Position numbers and translations under genes: made by a program
The notes under the pieces: generated by a model
What the model was told of the DNA's origin: nothing
The model's input: the letters and a program-made list of their open reading frames with translations, nothing else
The model's database searches: none
Part shown: positions 8,129 to 14,975 of the stretch, piece after piece
Layout of the letters: each line of letters opens with the position of its first letter
How positions within the stretch are numbered: position 1 is the stretch's first letter
Virus record (IMG/VR): IMGVR_UViG_3300031578_000184
Location: 1-34,671 of that record
Direction: 5' to 3' (one strand)
Length of the DNA: 34,671 bases
DNA from: a virus

Positions 8129-8156
8129 TTATTACACTATTTTTATTGCTTGTCAA
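8129..8156 (-). promoter_or_regulatory. Leftward promoter of the minus operon
   Basis: Minus-strand TTGACA (8151-8156), 16-bp spacer, TAATAA (8129-8134). Its -35 is the mirror of the -35 of the rightward promoter: the two form the inverted repeat TGTCAA-atct-TGACA region at 8151-8165. A protein bound there could control both directions. Confidence 0.55.
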
Positions 8157-8159
8157 ATC

Positions 8160-8187
8160 TTGACATGTAAAGGTTATTAAATAAAGG
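8160..8187 (+). promoter_or_regulatory. Rightward promoter of the lysis module
   Basis: TTGACA (8160-8165), 16-bp spacer, weak TAAAGG (8182-8187), ATG at 8195. The -10 is poor but its distance from the ATG matches the other near-leaderless promoters here. AAAGGG might alternatively serve as a weak ribosome site. Confidence 0.45.
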
Positions 8188-8194
8188 GTTTTGT

Positions 8195-9238
8195 ATGCAA
8201 TTAGGCAATCCAATTATACCACCAGTAGATATTAGAAAATTTGATAAATTTGGAAAACGTGATTTAAACCATGATGGCGACTTCCTTGATTCTGGAGAAA
8301 ACCATCAAGGAGTTGATTTAAGACCTACTTCTGACAACATATTAGCTAGCCATGATGGGAAAATTACTTTTGTAGGTAAAGACCAATACGGTGGTTTGTA
8401 CATCGATGTTACAAACGGTAACTATAAAACAAGATATTTACATAATAGACAAAACCTAGTTAAAATTGGTCAAATAGTTAAACAAGGCCAGTTAATTGGA
8501 TATATTGGAAGTACTGGAAATTCTAGTGGCCGACACTTGCACTTTGAGGTCTGGCTTGACGGAAAAAGAATTAATCCTGAAAGTGTTATTACTTTTAACC
8601 CAAATAACAATATTATGTTTGACCAAGCTTTTAATGGATTGACCACATCAACACAAAAACTAAATTTACCAGCTCATGAAATTGGAAGGTTGCAAGGTTT
8701 AATTAATACACGTGATCCAAAACTAGTTACTGAATACTATTCTTTATATACAAAAGAATTAGAATTTAATGTAACTAATAAAGTTAAAACTGAAAGTCAA
8801 GCTACAATTGACGACCTTAAAAAACAACTAGAAGAAGCTAAAAAAGTGACTGATGCTAGGGTTGTGGAAAGTCCAACTGTAAACCAAAATTTGACGGTTC
8901 AAGATAGCATAGTAGAAATCCCTGTAAAAGGTGACTCTATAACATTAACCTTGCCAACTACACCAGAAGCCGAAACACTTAAATCAGATTTAGAAACTGC
9001 CTACAAAGCAATCCAAGATTTAATTAAGAAGAACGAAAAGTTTGACTTAAATATTTTAGTTACTGGAATAGTAAGTTTTAAAAATGCAATTGCAAACGTT
9101 GGTTTAGTTGGAATTTTGCCTGCTTTATATACTTTTTATGAAAGTCAACAAGCTAATTTATCGGCTGGCGTTTTTATGTTTGGGGCTGGTTTTGGTATTT
9201 TATACCCTTTAATAAATAAATATATTGCTAAGAAATAA
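8195..9238 (+). CDS. M23 peptidase with C-terminal membrane segments (endolysin)
   Basis: 347 residues. The M23/lysostaphin-type zinc peptidase at about 35-130 has all ligands: H37xxxD41, H83 and H114-L-H116. M23 enzymes cut peptide cross-links in peptidoglycan. Just before it, DLNHDGDFLD (23-32) looks like an EF-hand/dockerin-type calcium loop. A K/E-rich helix follows at about 185-225 and the end (about 283-345) has two hydrophobic segments split by a polar loop, so the enzyme looks membrane-tethered or carries its own holin-like part. It overlaps the next membrane gene (TAATG). No signal peptide. Promoter just upstream. Confidence 0.85.
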   Translation: MQLGNPIIPPVDIRKFDKFGKRDLNHDGDFLDSGENHQGVDLRPTSDNILASHDGKITFVGKDQYGGLYIDVTNGNYKTRYLHNRQNLVKIGQIVKQGQLIGYIGSTGNSSGRHLHFEVWLDGKRINPESVITFNPNNNIMFDQAFNGLTTSTQKLNLPAHEIGRLQGLINTRDPKLVTEYYSLYTKELEFNVTNKVKTESQATIDDLKKQLEEAKKVTDARVVESPTVNQNLTVQDSIVEIPVKGDSITLTLPTTPEAETLKSDLETAYKAIQDLIKKNEKFDLNILVTGIVSFKNAIANVGLVGILPALYTFYESQQANLSAGVFMFGAGFGILYPLINKYIAKK

Positions 9239-9441
9239 TGTCTAAAATAAAAATATTTAACCTGAAAAGATTTTTACTTGCCTATAGTGTAAGTTATTTA
9301 AGCTTGTATCTTTGGATATTACTAGATTATACTTACGAATATACAGCAAACAGAATTATTGATATAGTTGTAGTAAACACTTTTCTAGCTTTTATTTTGT
9401 CAATAATAATTGAAATTTTAGTTTTAAAAATAAAGAAATAA
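9238..9441 (+). CDS. Two-pass membrane protein, holin candidate
   Basis: 67 residues with hydrophobic segments at about 12-28 and 42-63 and a basic C-terminus (LKIKK). Its ATG overlaps the stop of the M23 gene. Position and size suit a holin that opens the membrane at lysis; no named family recognised. Confidence 0.6.
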   Translation: MSKIKIFNLKRFLLAYSVSYLSLYLWILLDYTYEYTANRIIDIVVVNTFLAFILSIIIEILVLKIKK

Positions 9442-9443
9442 TT

Positions 9444-9629
9444 ATGATTATAGATTTTTTAGTAATAAACCTTTTTGGAGCTTTTTTTGATTTAAAAGCT
9501 TTAATTGCTTGGATTATTTTTTATAGTGTATTTTATTATTATTTTGACACTGAAGAAGAAAAAGAGGACATTAAAATTTTAAAAGAATTAAATCAAAAAA
9601 TTGATTATATTTTAACAAAAATAAATTAA
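9444..9629 (+). CDS. Small membrane protein, holin-like
   Basis: 61 residues: hydrophobic at about 3-34, then an acidic/basic helix (DTEEEKEDIKILKELNQKID). It lies 2 bp after the previous gene. Membrane hairpin plus charged tail suits a holin or antiholin. No family recognised. Confidence 0.55.
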   Translation: MIIDFLVINLFGAFFDLKALIAWIIFYSVFYYYFDTEEEKEDIKILKELNQKIDYILTKIN

Positions 9630-9631
9630 AT

Positions 9632-9925
9632 ATGGAACAGTTACTAAATCAAATCTTATCTACTAATAACCTTGCTATTACCCTTTCAGCAGTTGCTATT
9701 TGGTTTTTTTGGGGTGAACGAAAAATTCTTTTAGAAAAAATAAAACAATTGGAAGTTAAGTTTGAGAATTACCACAATGAAAGCACTGATAGAATTTTAA
9801 ATTTGTCTACTGAAATTGCTAAAATTAAAGGTCGAAAAGATGGAGCTGAAACAGTAGCTAATAAAATTGCTAAAGAATTAAACGCTAAACTAGAAAAACT
9901 AACAAAAGTTATTGATAATAAATAA
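9632..9925 (+). CDS. Membrane protein with coiled coil (holin/XhlA-like)
   Basis: 97 residues: N-terminal hydrophobic segment (about 14-27, AITLSAVAIWFFW) then a long K/E coiled coil to the end. The single membrane segment plus coiled coil recalls XhlA-type lysis helpers, although in those the membrane segment is C-terminal. Last gene of the rightward lysis unit; it meets the minus gene at 9927 tail to tail. Confidence 0.5.
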   Translation: MEQLLNQILSTNNLAITLSAVAIWFFWGERKILLEKIKQLEVKFENYHNESTDRILNLSTEIAKIKGRKDGAETVANKIAKELNAKLEKLTKVIDNK

Positions 9926-9926
9926 C

Positions 9927-10100
9927 CTAATGTTTATAAAAATCAGCGTCACGCTTTAAAAGTTGGTTTGTATGAATTAAAAACAATAACTCTTTTCTTA
10001 AAGGGACTTTATTTTTTTCATACCGTTTTTTCTGAATTTTCTTAGCTAATCGATTAATTTCTCTAGTTAATTGCCTACTTTCTTTTTCAATTAAAGTCAT
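9927..10100 (-). CDS. Small basic protein (57 aa), isolated minus gene
   Basis: Minus-strand ATG 10098-10100, TAG 9927-9929. Highly charged and helical (ESRQLTREINRLAKKIQKKR), so it may bind nucleic acid or be a short coiled coil. It has its own promoter at 10109-10137 with the -10 box 8 bp from the ATG. Being alone and divergent from the early operon, it is a candidate small regulator. Function unknown. Confidence 0.6.
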   Translation of the reverse strand: MTLIEKESRQLTREINRLAKKIQKKRYEKNKVPLRKELLFLIHTNQLLKRDADFYKH

Positions 10101-10108
10101 GGAAGATT

Positions 10109-10137
10109 ATTAAAAACTATTTTTTGCTTTTTGTAAA
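10109..10137 (-). promoter_or_regulatory. Leftward promoter for the 10100 gene
   Basis: Minus-strand TTTACA (10132-10137), 17-bp spacer, TTTAAT (10109-10114); predicted leader about 2 nt. It diverges from the early promoter 20 bp away. Confidence 0.5.
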
Positions 10138-10156
10138 CTTAAAGTGTGATTTCTTA

Positions 10157-10185
10157 TTTACAATAGTTATTTTTTGTTTTAGAAT
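10157..10185 (+). promoter_or_regulatory. Rightward early promoter
   Basis: TTTACA (10157-10162), 17-bp spacer, TAGAAT (10180-10185), ATG at 10195. Predicted leader about 3 nt. It should drive the 10195-13235 gene run. Confidence 0.65.
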
Positions 10186-10194
10186 AAAAGTACT

Positions 10195-10446
10195 ATGTTT
10201 TTAAATTTTTTTAAAGCTTATATTGTTAAAAGCAAAGATTTACACTATAAAGTGCGTAAATTTGGTTTTTTTGGAACGCAAGAATTATATGAATGGGGTG
10301 ATGAAGTTCGGTGGATTGACACAATCATTATTCGAGGCAGTGAATTTTTATCGTATGAGAAAGCCCAAAAAGCCTTAAATAAAATTGAAAAGAAAGAAAA
10401 CTTTGCCAGGGAAATAGATAAACATAGGAATAGACGCTTTAACTAA
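10195..10446 (+). CDS. Hypothetical protein (83 aa)
   Basis: First gene of the rightward early operon, with a near-leaderless promoter. The N-terminal half is mixed aromatic and basic (KVRKFGFFGTQELYEWGDEV); the end is a basic helix (KAQKALNKIEKKENFAREID). No family recognised. Confidence 0.65.
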   Translation: MFLNFFKAYIVKSKDLHYKVRKFGFFGTQELYEWGDEVRWIDTIIIRGSEFLSYEKAQKALNKIEKKENFAREIDKHRNRRFN

Positions 10447-10489
10447 ATAATTATGGAACAACTAAATCAAATTAAAAACTTACTATAAT

Positions 10490-10912
10490 ATGAATAAACT
10501 ACCACACTTTGAAGACTTACAATCGAATGAGTTAGAAATTTTAGCTATTGAAAATACTGAATTTTTATTTTCTAAAATTAAAGAATATTCTGATATAACA
10601 AACTATACAGATATTTACGATAAAAGCCCAACCCCTCCAAAAGGTTATAGGGTTGGTTTTTTTCAGTTACCACCGATGGTTGACCTAACAGACCCAAACA
10701 CATGGCAAAAAAAATATTGCGTTATTACTAAAGAAAATTGGAAACGTAAATTTATGGCAGATAAACAAGTAAAAGAAGCTTTATACTGGGAGAAACGTTT
10801 AGAGAGTTTTAGAAAACAAAGATATAACATGACCTTCAATGAAGAAACAATGTTTGTAACTTTTGGCTATTTATGCCGTATATTTTGTCAAAGCTTTTTA
10901 AAATCTATTTAA
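10490..10912 (+). CDS. Hypothetical protein (140 aa)
   Basis: Soluble, with an acidic N-terminal half, a proline patch (SPTPPKGYRV) and a basic, aromatic C-terminal half (YWEKRLESFRKQRYN). The next gene starts 1 bp after its stop codon. Not recognised. Confidence 0.65.
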   Translation: MNKLPHFEDLQSNELEILAIENTEFLFSKIKEYSDITNYTDIYDKSPTPPKGYRVGFFQLPPMVDLTDPNTWQKKYCVITKENWKRKFMADKQVKEALYWEKRLESFRKQRYNMTFNEETMFVTFGYLCRIFCQSFLKSI

Positions 10913-10913
10913 T

Positions 10914-11864
10914 ATGGAAAAACTAACTCACAACTACTACATACCTAGCAACGAAACTGTAAACAATAAACCAATTGTTTTTACTGAGGTATTAGACCAA
11001 GTCAAAAAAACGATGATGGGTCAAATGTTAGCAAATCAGCCTCCTAGATGGTCAACCGACCAAAGACTAAGTGATGACGAACATATAGTTAACTACATTA
11101 CTAATCCAGATTTAATCCCCGAGCAGTACAGTGGTTTTAAACAAGACTTAATAGAAACACCTTTATCTGATGCCGATAGTTTCGACCATATGCAATTATG
11201 CTTAAAAGTTAGTCAAATCATAATGCTGGAGGAACAAAACAAAACTTACAAAGAATTTGACCGTGAATACTTGATAGCTATGAATTTAGCGAATGGTTTA
11301 CACGATATACAAGAGGCGTATGTCGGAGATAGTATAACTAAAGATTTAGCTTTCAAGATTGAAGAACATAGACTATTTGATGGTGAAGTTAGAGAACAGC
11401 TAAGACCGATATTACCGATAAAAGATTTTGACAAAGTGCTTACTGAAGCTTTTAGAGTATTATTTGCTGAAAAGAAACTTGATACAAAATACGGCGTTAC
11501 TAGAGCCGATTTAGAGCCTCTTTTTGAGGTCGCTGATATAAACAGCCGAAACAACACTAAATACCGTGATATGAATGAATTATACGAGTCTGCTCACAAT
11601 GTAACTTTTTTTCTAGGAGTTCTTAGTAATAAAGGTAATCATATTTCAGATTTTGCTTTAAAATATGATGTAATGCAGAACGCCTTGCCTAAATTATTTA
11701 ATGATGGACATCATATTGAATTTATAAGGCATTTTTTAAATCATAACGAAAACAAAATCCGAGAATGTGTAAATTATGGAAAGCTTTCAGTTGTTGAAAA
11801 ATGGCTAAAAGATAACGGGCGAAAGTTTACAGCTCCTAAAAACATTTTAAATCCTGAAATATAA
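10914..11864 (+). CDS. HD-domain phosphohydrolase-like protein
   Basis: 316 residues. The pattern H92 (FDHMQLCLKVS), H130-D131 (GLHDIQEAYVGDS) and D208 (FEVADINSRN) matches the H...HD...D metal ligands of HD-domain hydrolases. The GLHDIQEAYVGD segment is especially like the YfbR/HDDC2 group, which removes phosphate from deoxynucleoside monophosphates. It may thus act in nucleotide pools, which fits the kinase-like gene at 12708 in the same operon. Flanks (1-80, 215-316) are unfamiliar, so the substrate is uncertain. Confidence 0.6.
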   Translation: MEKLTHNYYIPSNETVNNKPIVFTEVLDQVKKTMMGQMLANQPPRWSTDQRLSDDEHIVNYITNPDLIPEQYSGFKQDLIETPLSDADSFDHMQLCLKVSQIIMLEEQNKTYKEFDREYLIAMNLANGLHDIQEAYVGDSITKDLAFKIEEHRLFDGEVREQLRPILPIKDFDKVLTEAFRVLFAEKKLDTKYGVTRADLEPLFEVADINSRNNTKYRDMNELYESAHNVTFFLGVLSNKGNHISDFALKYDVMQNALPKLFNDGHHIEFIRHFLNHNENKIRECVNYGKLSVVEKWLKDNGRKFTAPKNILNPEI

Positions 11865-11865
11865 T

Positions 11866-12321
11866 ATGTTCCAAATAACCCAATATCTCCAATTCAGAAA
11901 CACCTCAGACGGCAAGCCTAGAGTGCTTAGGGAGGTTGTAGATTATGATATGAAAGCTCCTAATAATTTATATCATATTTTACACAAAGAAACAGTTGCC
12001 AACCTCTCAGACTGCCGACCGCTTTTAAGTGTAGAGATTGAGCTAGGGGGAAATTATGAAAAATGGTTAGAAGGCGATATTTATACATTTCGACACCTTA
12101 GAAGATTTGACGGGATTGAAAAGGGAGATCAGGAAGGCGATTTAGGTATTGCAATATTCAACTATTTTGATTCAACTGAAATAGGACTCGTGCCTGATCA
12201 AGTTATTTCTAGGCTAGGCAATTTCTTTGACGACCCCAAAAAATACTCTAAAACTCTTTGGGATTGTAGTGAAGAAGAAGGGTGGAAAAAAGTTTATAAA
12301 TTGTTAGATATTGAATTATAA
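11866..12321 (+). CDS. Hypothetical protein (151 aa)
   Basis: Acidic, soluble, no known motif; the end is rich in D, E and W (LWDCSEEEGWKKVYKLLDIE). It begins 1 bp after the HD gene and its stop overlaps the next ATG (TAATG), so it is translationally linked to its neighbours. Not recognised. Confidence 0.65.
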   Translation: MFQITQYLQFRNTSDGKPRVLREVVDYDMKAPNNLYHILHKETVANLSDCRPLLSVEIELGGNYEKWLEGDIYTFRHLRRFDGIEKGDQEGDLGIAIFNYFDSTEIGLVPDQVISRLGNFFDDPKKYSKTLWDCSEEEGWKKVYKLLDIEL

Positions 12322-12704
12322 TGCCTAAACTCGAGCAAATTTGGAAAGCAACTGATATACAATATCTAAAAGATAATTACCCTGGGACAACTTACGTTGA
12401 ATTAGCTAAAACACTAGGCAGGTCAATGCCAGCAATTAGATTTAAAATCTTAGACTTGAAAGCTAAAAGAGAAATTGACTACATAAAAAAACCAATTAAC
12501 GGAACAGCCTATAAAATTTGGCTAACTCAAAACAACGAATTTGAATATTTAACAGCTATTTCTAAAGACATTGCTATAGAAACGTTTTTAAAGGCCATTA
12601 AAGACAAAAGAAAGGTTGTAGAGTGTTATGAACACGAAGCCCAATTAATATGCCAAGAAAGTGATATTAGACGGACAAAACACTTTTATAAATTTATTAA
12701 ATAA
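12321..12704 (+). CDS. Myb/SANT-like helix-turn-helix protein
   Basis: 127 residues. The first 45 resemble the SANT/Myb-like three-helix module of phage regulators and homing-nuclease accessory domains: W8, then IQYLKDNYPGTTYVELAKTL, then GRSMPAIRFKI as recognition helix. The remainder (about 58-127) is an unfamiliar alpha/beta part. It probably binds DNA and might regulate early genes. It is the only clear HTH in the window. Confidence 0.6.
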   Translation: MPKLEQIWKATDIQYLKDNYPGTTYVELAKTLGRSMPAIRFKILDLKAKREIDYIKKPINGTAYKIWLTQNNEFEYLTAISKDIAIETFLKAIKDKRKVVECYEHEAQLICQESDIRRTKHFYKFIK

Positions 12705-12707
12705 TAT

Positions 12708-13235
12708 ATGAAAATCTGTTTCACTTCAAGCCACGGTTGCGGAAAGACAACCCTATGCCAAGAGCTAACAAAACACCTTGATATACCCTACATAAAAGAA
12801 ATTGCCAGAACTGAAATAATCAGGACAGGAAAATTGCCCTATGAAATGACTAAAAAAGAAAGGTTTAAATTTCAGAAAAGATTATTTGAATTGCAACTAA
12901 TAGCCGAAAGTCAAAATCAATCTTTTATGTCAGATAGAGGTTTATTTGATATCTTAGCTTATAGTTATGATTTACCAGAATACCCGTATTTACTAGAAAT
13001 GGCTAAACAAGCTAATATAACAGGCCGTTACAGCCATATATTTTATATACCGATAGAGTTTCATTTAGAAGGTGACGCCCAGCGTTCCAGTGATATAGAT
13101 TACCAAAAAGAAATTGACAATAGGCTAGTCAATATTTTAGAAAGTTTAGATATTTGCTATTTTAAAATAACTGGAACTGTACAAGAACGAGTTGAAAAAG
13201 TTACCAGCACTTTAAAACTATTTGACCACAATTAA
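12708..13235 (+). CDS. P-loop nucleotide kinase-like protein (NadR/AAA_28 type)
   Basis: 175 residues with Walker A SHGCGKTT at 8-15 and ITGTVQERVEKV near the C-terminus, the layout of small NadR-type or phage nucleotide kinases. SDRGLFDILAYS at about 79-90 fits the DR-type motif that contacts the nucleoside in this family. Likely reaction: transfer of phosphate from ATP to a nucleoside, nucleotide or NAD precursor; substrate unclear. It ends the early operon that also holds the HD phosphohydrolase. Confidence 0.7.
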   Translation: MKICFTSSHGCGKTTLCQELTKHLDIPYIKEIARTEIIRTGKLPYEMTKKERFKFQKRLFELQLIAESQNQSFMSDRGLFDILAYSYDLPEYPYLLEMAKQANITGRYSHIFYIPIEFHLEGDAQRSSDIDYQKEIDNRLVNILESLDICYFKITGTVQERVEKVTSTLKLFDHN

Positions 13236-13250
13236 ATTATAATCAATAAT
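13222..13250 (+). promoter_or_regulatory. Promoter of the structured RNA gene
   Basis: TTGACC (13222-13227), 17-bp spacer, AATAAT (13245-13250), in the end of the kinase gene and just after it. Predicted start about 13257, three bases before the first hairpin. Confidence 0.5.
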
Positions 13251-13257
13251 AATATAT

Positions 13258-13505
13258 TTGCTACTAACGACCTGAAGTAGCTCGGCTTTGATAGTTTTAG
13301 GTGTTTAACTTAAAAGCTTAAAAATAATACCTTGCTCGTATAATCGTTGAAACTCTAGGCAAAAGTGGAGGTTATACTGGTAGAATATAAATTGCGGTTT
13401 GGTAGTTTTACGTAAACAACTACTTGTCTGTTAAATGACACTGATTTAACCAGTTTTGTAGCTTACTGCGAACGCTATATTATCACCCAGTTTGGGTGGT
13501 TTTTT
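13258..13505 (+). ncRNA. Structured non-coding RNA, about 250 nt, family unknown
   Basis: There is no frame of any length here, but ordered stems. GCTACT/AGTAGC (13260-13265 with 13276-13281) forms the 5' hairpin. GTAGTT/AACTAC (13402-13407 with 13418-13423) and GTTAAAT/ATTTAAC (in 13430-13450, extended by CTG/CAG) follow. TAGC/GCTA lies near 13459-13476. The gene ends in a terminator at 13484-13505 and a promoter lies just upstream. A free-standing RNA transcribed with the early genes is the best reading. No tRNA, tmRNA or known riboswitch signature was recognised. A long 3' UTR of the kinase operon is the alternative. Confidence 0.6.
13484..13505 (+). terminator. Rho-independent terminator
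   Basis: CACCCA (13484-13489), loop GTT, TGGGTG (13493-13498), then G and six T. It ends the early operon and the RNA gene. Confidence 0.85.
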
Positions 13506-13516
13506 GTTTTCTTTTT

Positions 13517-13771
13517 CTTTTAAATAACCATTTTATCTTTTAAATTTTTACAGTTAAGAAAAAAACTTTTATTGATTAAACAGCGGTTTACAGGCTTTCT
13601 TTTGTTTTTTTATTGTTTTAAATAGCCGTTTTTTCTTTTAAATTTTTGAGCTTAAAACAATAAGAATTCTTGCCTAGCCGTGATTGACTCACTTCGAACT
13701 TTTTAACCCAGTCGAATTCGAGGAGTTTAGGGTTTTGACCAGAAAAGGAAATTGATAGACAGTATAATTAT
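13517..13771. repeat. AT-rich gap with imperfect direct repeat
   Basis: No gene. A segment of about 36 bp at 13517-13552 recurs with a few changes at 13616-13650; both contain TTTTAAATA and CTTTTAAATTTTT. A perfect 10-bp palindrome TCGAATTCGA lies at 13712-13721 and TATAAT at 13763-13768, just before the next start codon. AT richness plus repeats directly upstream of the replication genes makes this a candidate replication origin, but no clear DnaA-box cluster was found. Confidence 0.5.
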
Positions 13772-14068
13772 ATGCAACAGCTTAACCACTGCCAACAAGT
13801 TGAAGCCCTTGAAAAGTTATTACAGGGTTTTTTAAGTGCTAGGTTTGATAATATAGCAGGACTAGATCCAAAAGTGGCTAATATGACAGCAACAGCCTTT
13901 GTAAATGAGATTGTATTGCCAAGATTAGAATTACTTAGACAAACAGGCCAAAAAATGGAAGATGGTTTAAAAATCCGCAAAACAATAATGGTTATTAAAG
14001 ATTTAGAGGATTATTATCAAAGCGAAAAAGCGAACCTAAAAGCAAGTTTGACAAAAACAAAAATATAA
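13772..14068 (+). CDS. Hypothetical protein (98 aa) before replication genes
   Basis: Predicted all-helical: two amphipathic stretches (CQQVEALEKLLQGFLSARF and NEIVLPRLELLRQTGQKM) and a basic end (ANLKASLTKTKI). No family recognised. It lies between the candidate origin region and the replication initiator gene, so a replication accessory role is possible but only by position. The promoter for the following gene sits in its last codons. Confidence 0.6.
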   Translation: MQQLNHCQQVEALEKLLQGFLSARFDNIAGLDPKVANMTATAFVNEIVLPRLELLRQTGQKMEDGLKIRKTIMVIKDLEDYYQSEKANLKASLTKTKI

Positions 14069-14076
14069 AGTTCTAT
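14048..14076 (+). promoter_or_regulatory. Promoter for the replication genes
   Basis: TTGACA (14048-14053) inside the previous gene's end, 17-bp spacer, TTCTAT (14071-14076). It would give a leader of about 75 nt holding the structure at 14094-14157. Confidence 0.45.
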
Positions 14077-14093
14077 TAGATAGATTAGTTGTT

Positions 14094-14157
14094 TTAGTGG
14101 AGTGGGTGGCTTAGCGGTAGCCCTTTCCACTAAGGCAATTAAGCCTTAAATACCGCT
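14094..14157 (+). promoter_or_regulatory. Pseudoknot-capable leader over a start codon
   Basis: TTAGTGGA (14094-14101) pairs with TCCACTAA (14126-14133), enclosing GGCT/AGCC (14108-14111 with 14119-14122). The hairpin loop AGCGGTA (14113-14119) is complementary over 7 bp to TACCGCT (14151-14157), which directly precedes the ATG at 14158. A competing hairpin TAAGGC/GCCTTA (14131-14136 with 14143-14148) also exists. The structure could hide or expose the start codon of the replication gene; a DNA-level role as an origin dyad is the other option. Confidence 0.6.
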
Positions 14158-14973
14158 ATGTATTTTAATCACCCCTACGCTTTGCGTAACACGCCAGAGA
14201 TTTTGGAACTTAGAGCCACGCTCGGTTTTGAATCTTATTCTATTTATTTAATGGTTTTAGAAACCATAGCTGAATCGCCAGAGCATTCTATTAATGGCAA
14301 ACTTATAAATGGTTTATCAATTAGCTTTGGTTGCGAATCAGATTTTCTAAAAAAAGTTTTAACAAAAGCTACAGAATTAAAGTTATTTTTTGTAAAAGGT
14401 GATTTTATTTTCTCAAGCCACCTACAAAACCATTTTGAAAAAAGGTTAGAAATTAAAGCTTTAAGAGCTGAAGCTGGAGCAAAAGGTGGCAAAGCTAAAG
14501 CAAATGCTAAGCAAACGCTAGCAAATGCTAAGCAAAATGTAGCTAAAGAAAGTAAAGTAAAGAAAGTAAATATTAAAGATAAAATAAATAACAAAGAAAA
14601 AATAGAAACATTTTTTGAATCCGAAAATTTAAAAGAAATAGTTGAATCAAAATTAATTCCATACGAAAATCAAACTTGGTTTTCAGAACAAGCTAACTCT
14701 ACTTTAGAAATTATTAAAAATAAAATGTTAGACTACTACTTGGATAGCAAAAAAGAAATTAAAGACATGAAAGCAACTTTTACTAATTGGATTTTAAAAC
14801 TAGATAGAAAACAATTTTATAAATATCAAAACTTTAATCAAGTACAGCCAACTCAAAATAACCTTCCAGAAAAAAAAGATTTAATTTTAAATCGAATAGA
14901 CTTTGAATCAGATGAACACTTTTTAGCAATGGTTGACCATAAATCAGAATTTTACAATGTAATCCAAAAATAA
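14158..14973 (+). CDS. Replication initiator-like protein (Lin1244/Lin1753-like N-terminus)
   Basis: 271 residues. The first 100 follow the Lin1244/Lin1753-type (DUF4373) pattern of phage and plasmid replication proteins: FNHPYALRNTPEILELRATL, then GFESYSIYLMVLETIAES. Next comes a basic A/K/G-rich linker (about 100-145; EAGAKGGKAKA), then a C-terminal acidic helical domain. It probably binds the origin and helps load the DnaB-type helicase encoded 2 bp downstream. No catalytic motif, as expected. Expression may be set by the structured leader that covers its start. Confidence 0.7.
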   Translation: MYFNHPYALRNTPEILELRATLGFESYSIYLMVLETIAESPEHSINGKLINGLSISFGCESDFLKKVLTKATELKLFFVKGDFIFSSHLQNHFEKRLEIKALRAEAGAKGGKAKANAKQTLANAKQNVAKESKVKKVNIKDKINNKEKIETFFESENLKEIVESKLIPYENQTWFSEQANSTLEIIKNKMLDYYLDSKKEIKDMKATFTNWILKLDRKQFYKYQNFNQVQPTQNNLPEKKDLILNRIDFESDEHFLAMVDHKSEFYNVIQK

Positions 14974-14975
14974 AT

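Noticed and set aside
8001-8213. 70-codon minus-strand frame
   Set aside because: It runs across the divergent promoters and overlaps a better-placed 35-codon gene; composition is not protein-like.
10453-10488. 11-codon frame MEQLNQIKNLL
   Set aside because: It fits the gap before the 10490 gene and resembles the start of the 9632 product, but it is too short to call. Could be a leader peptide.
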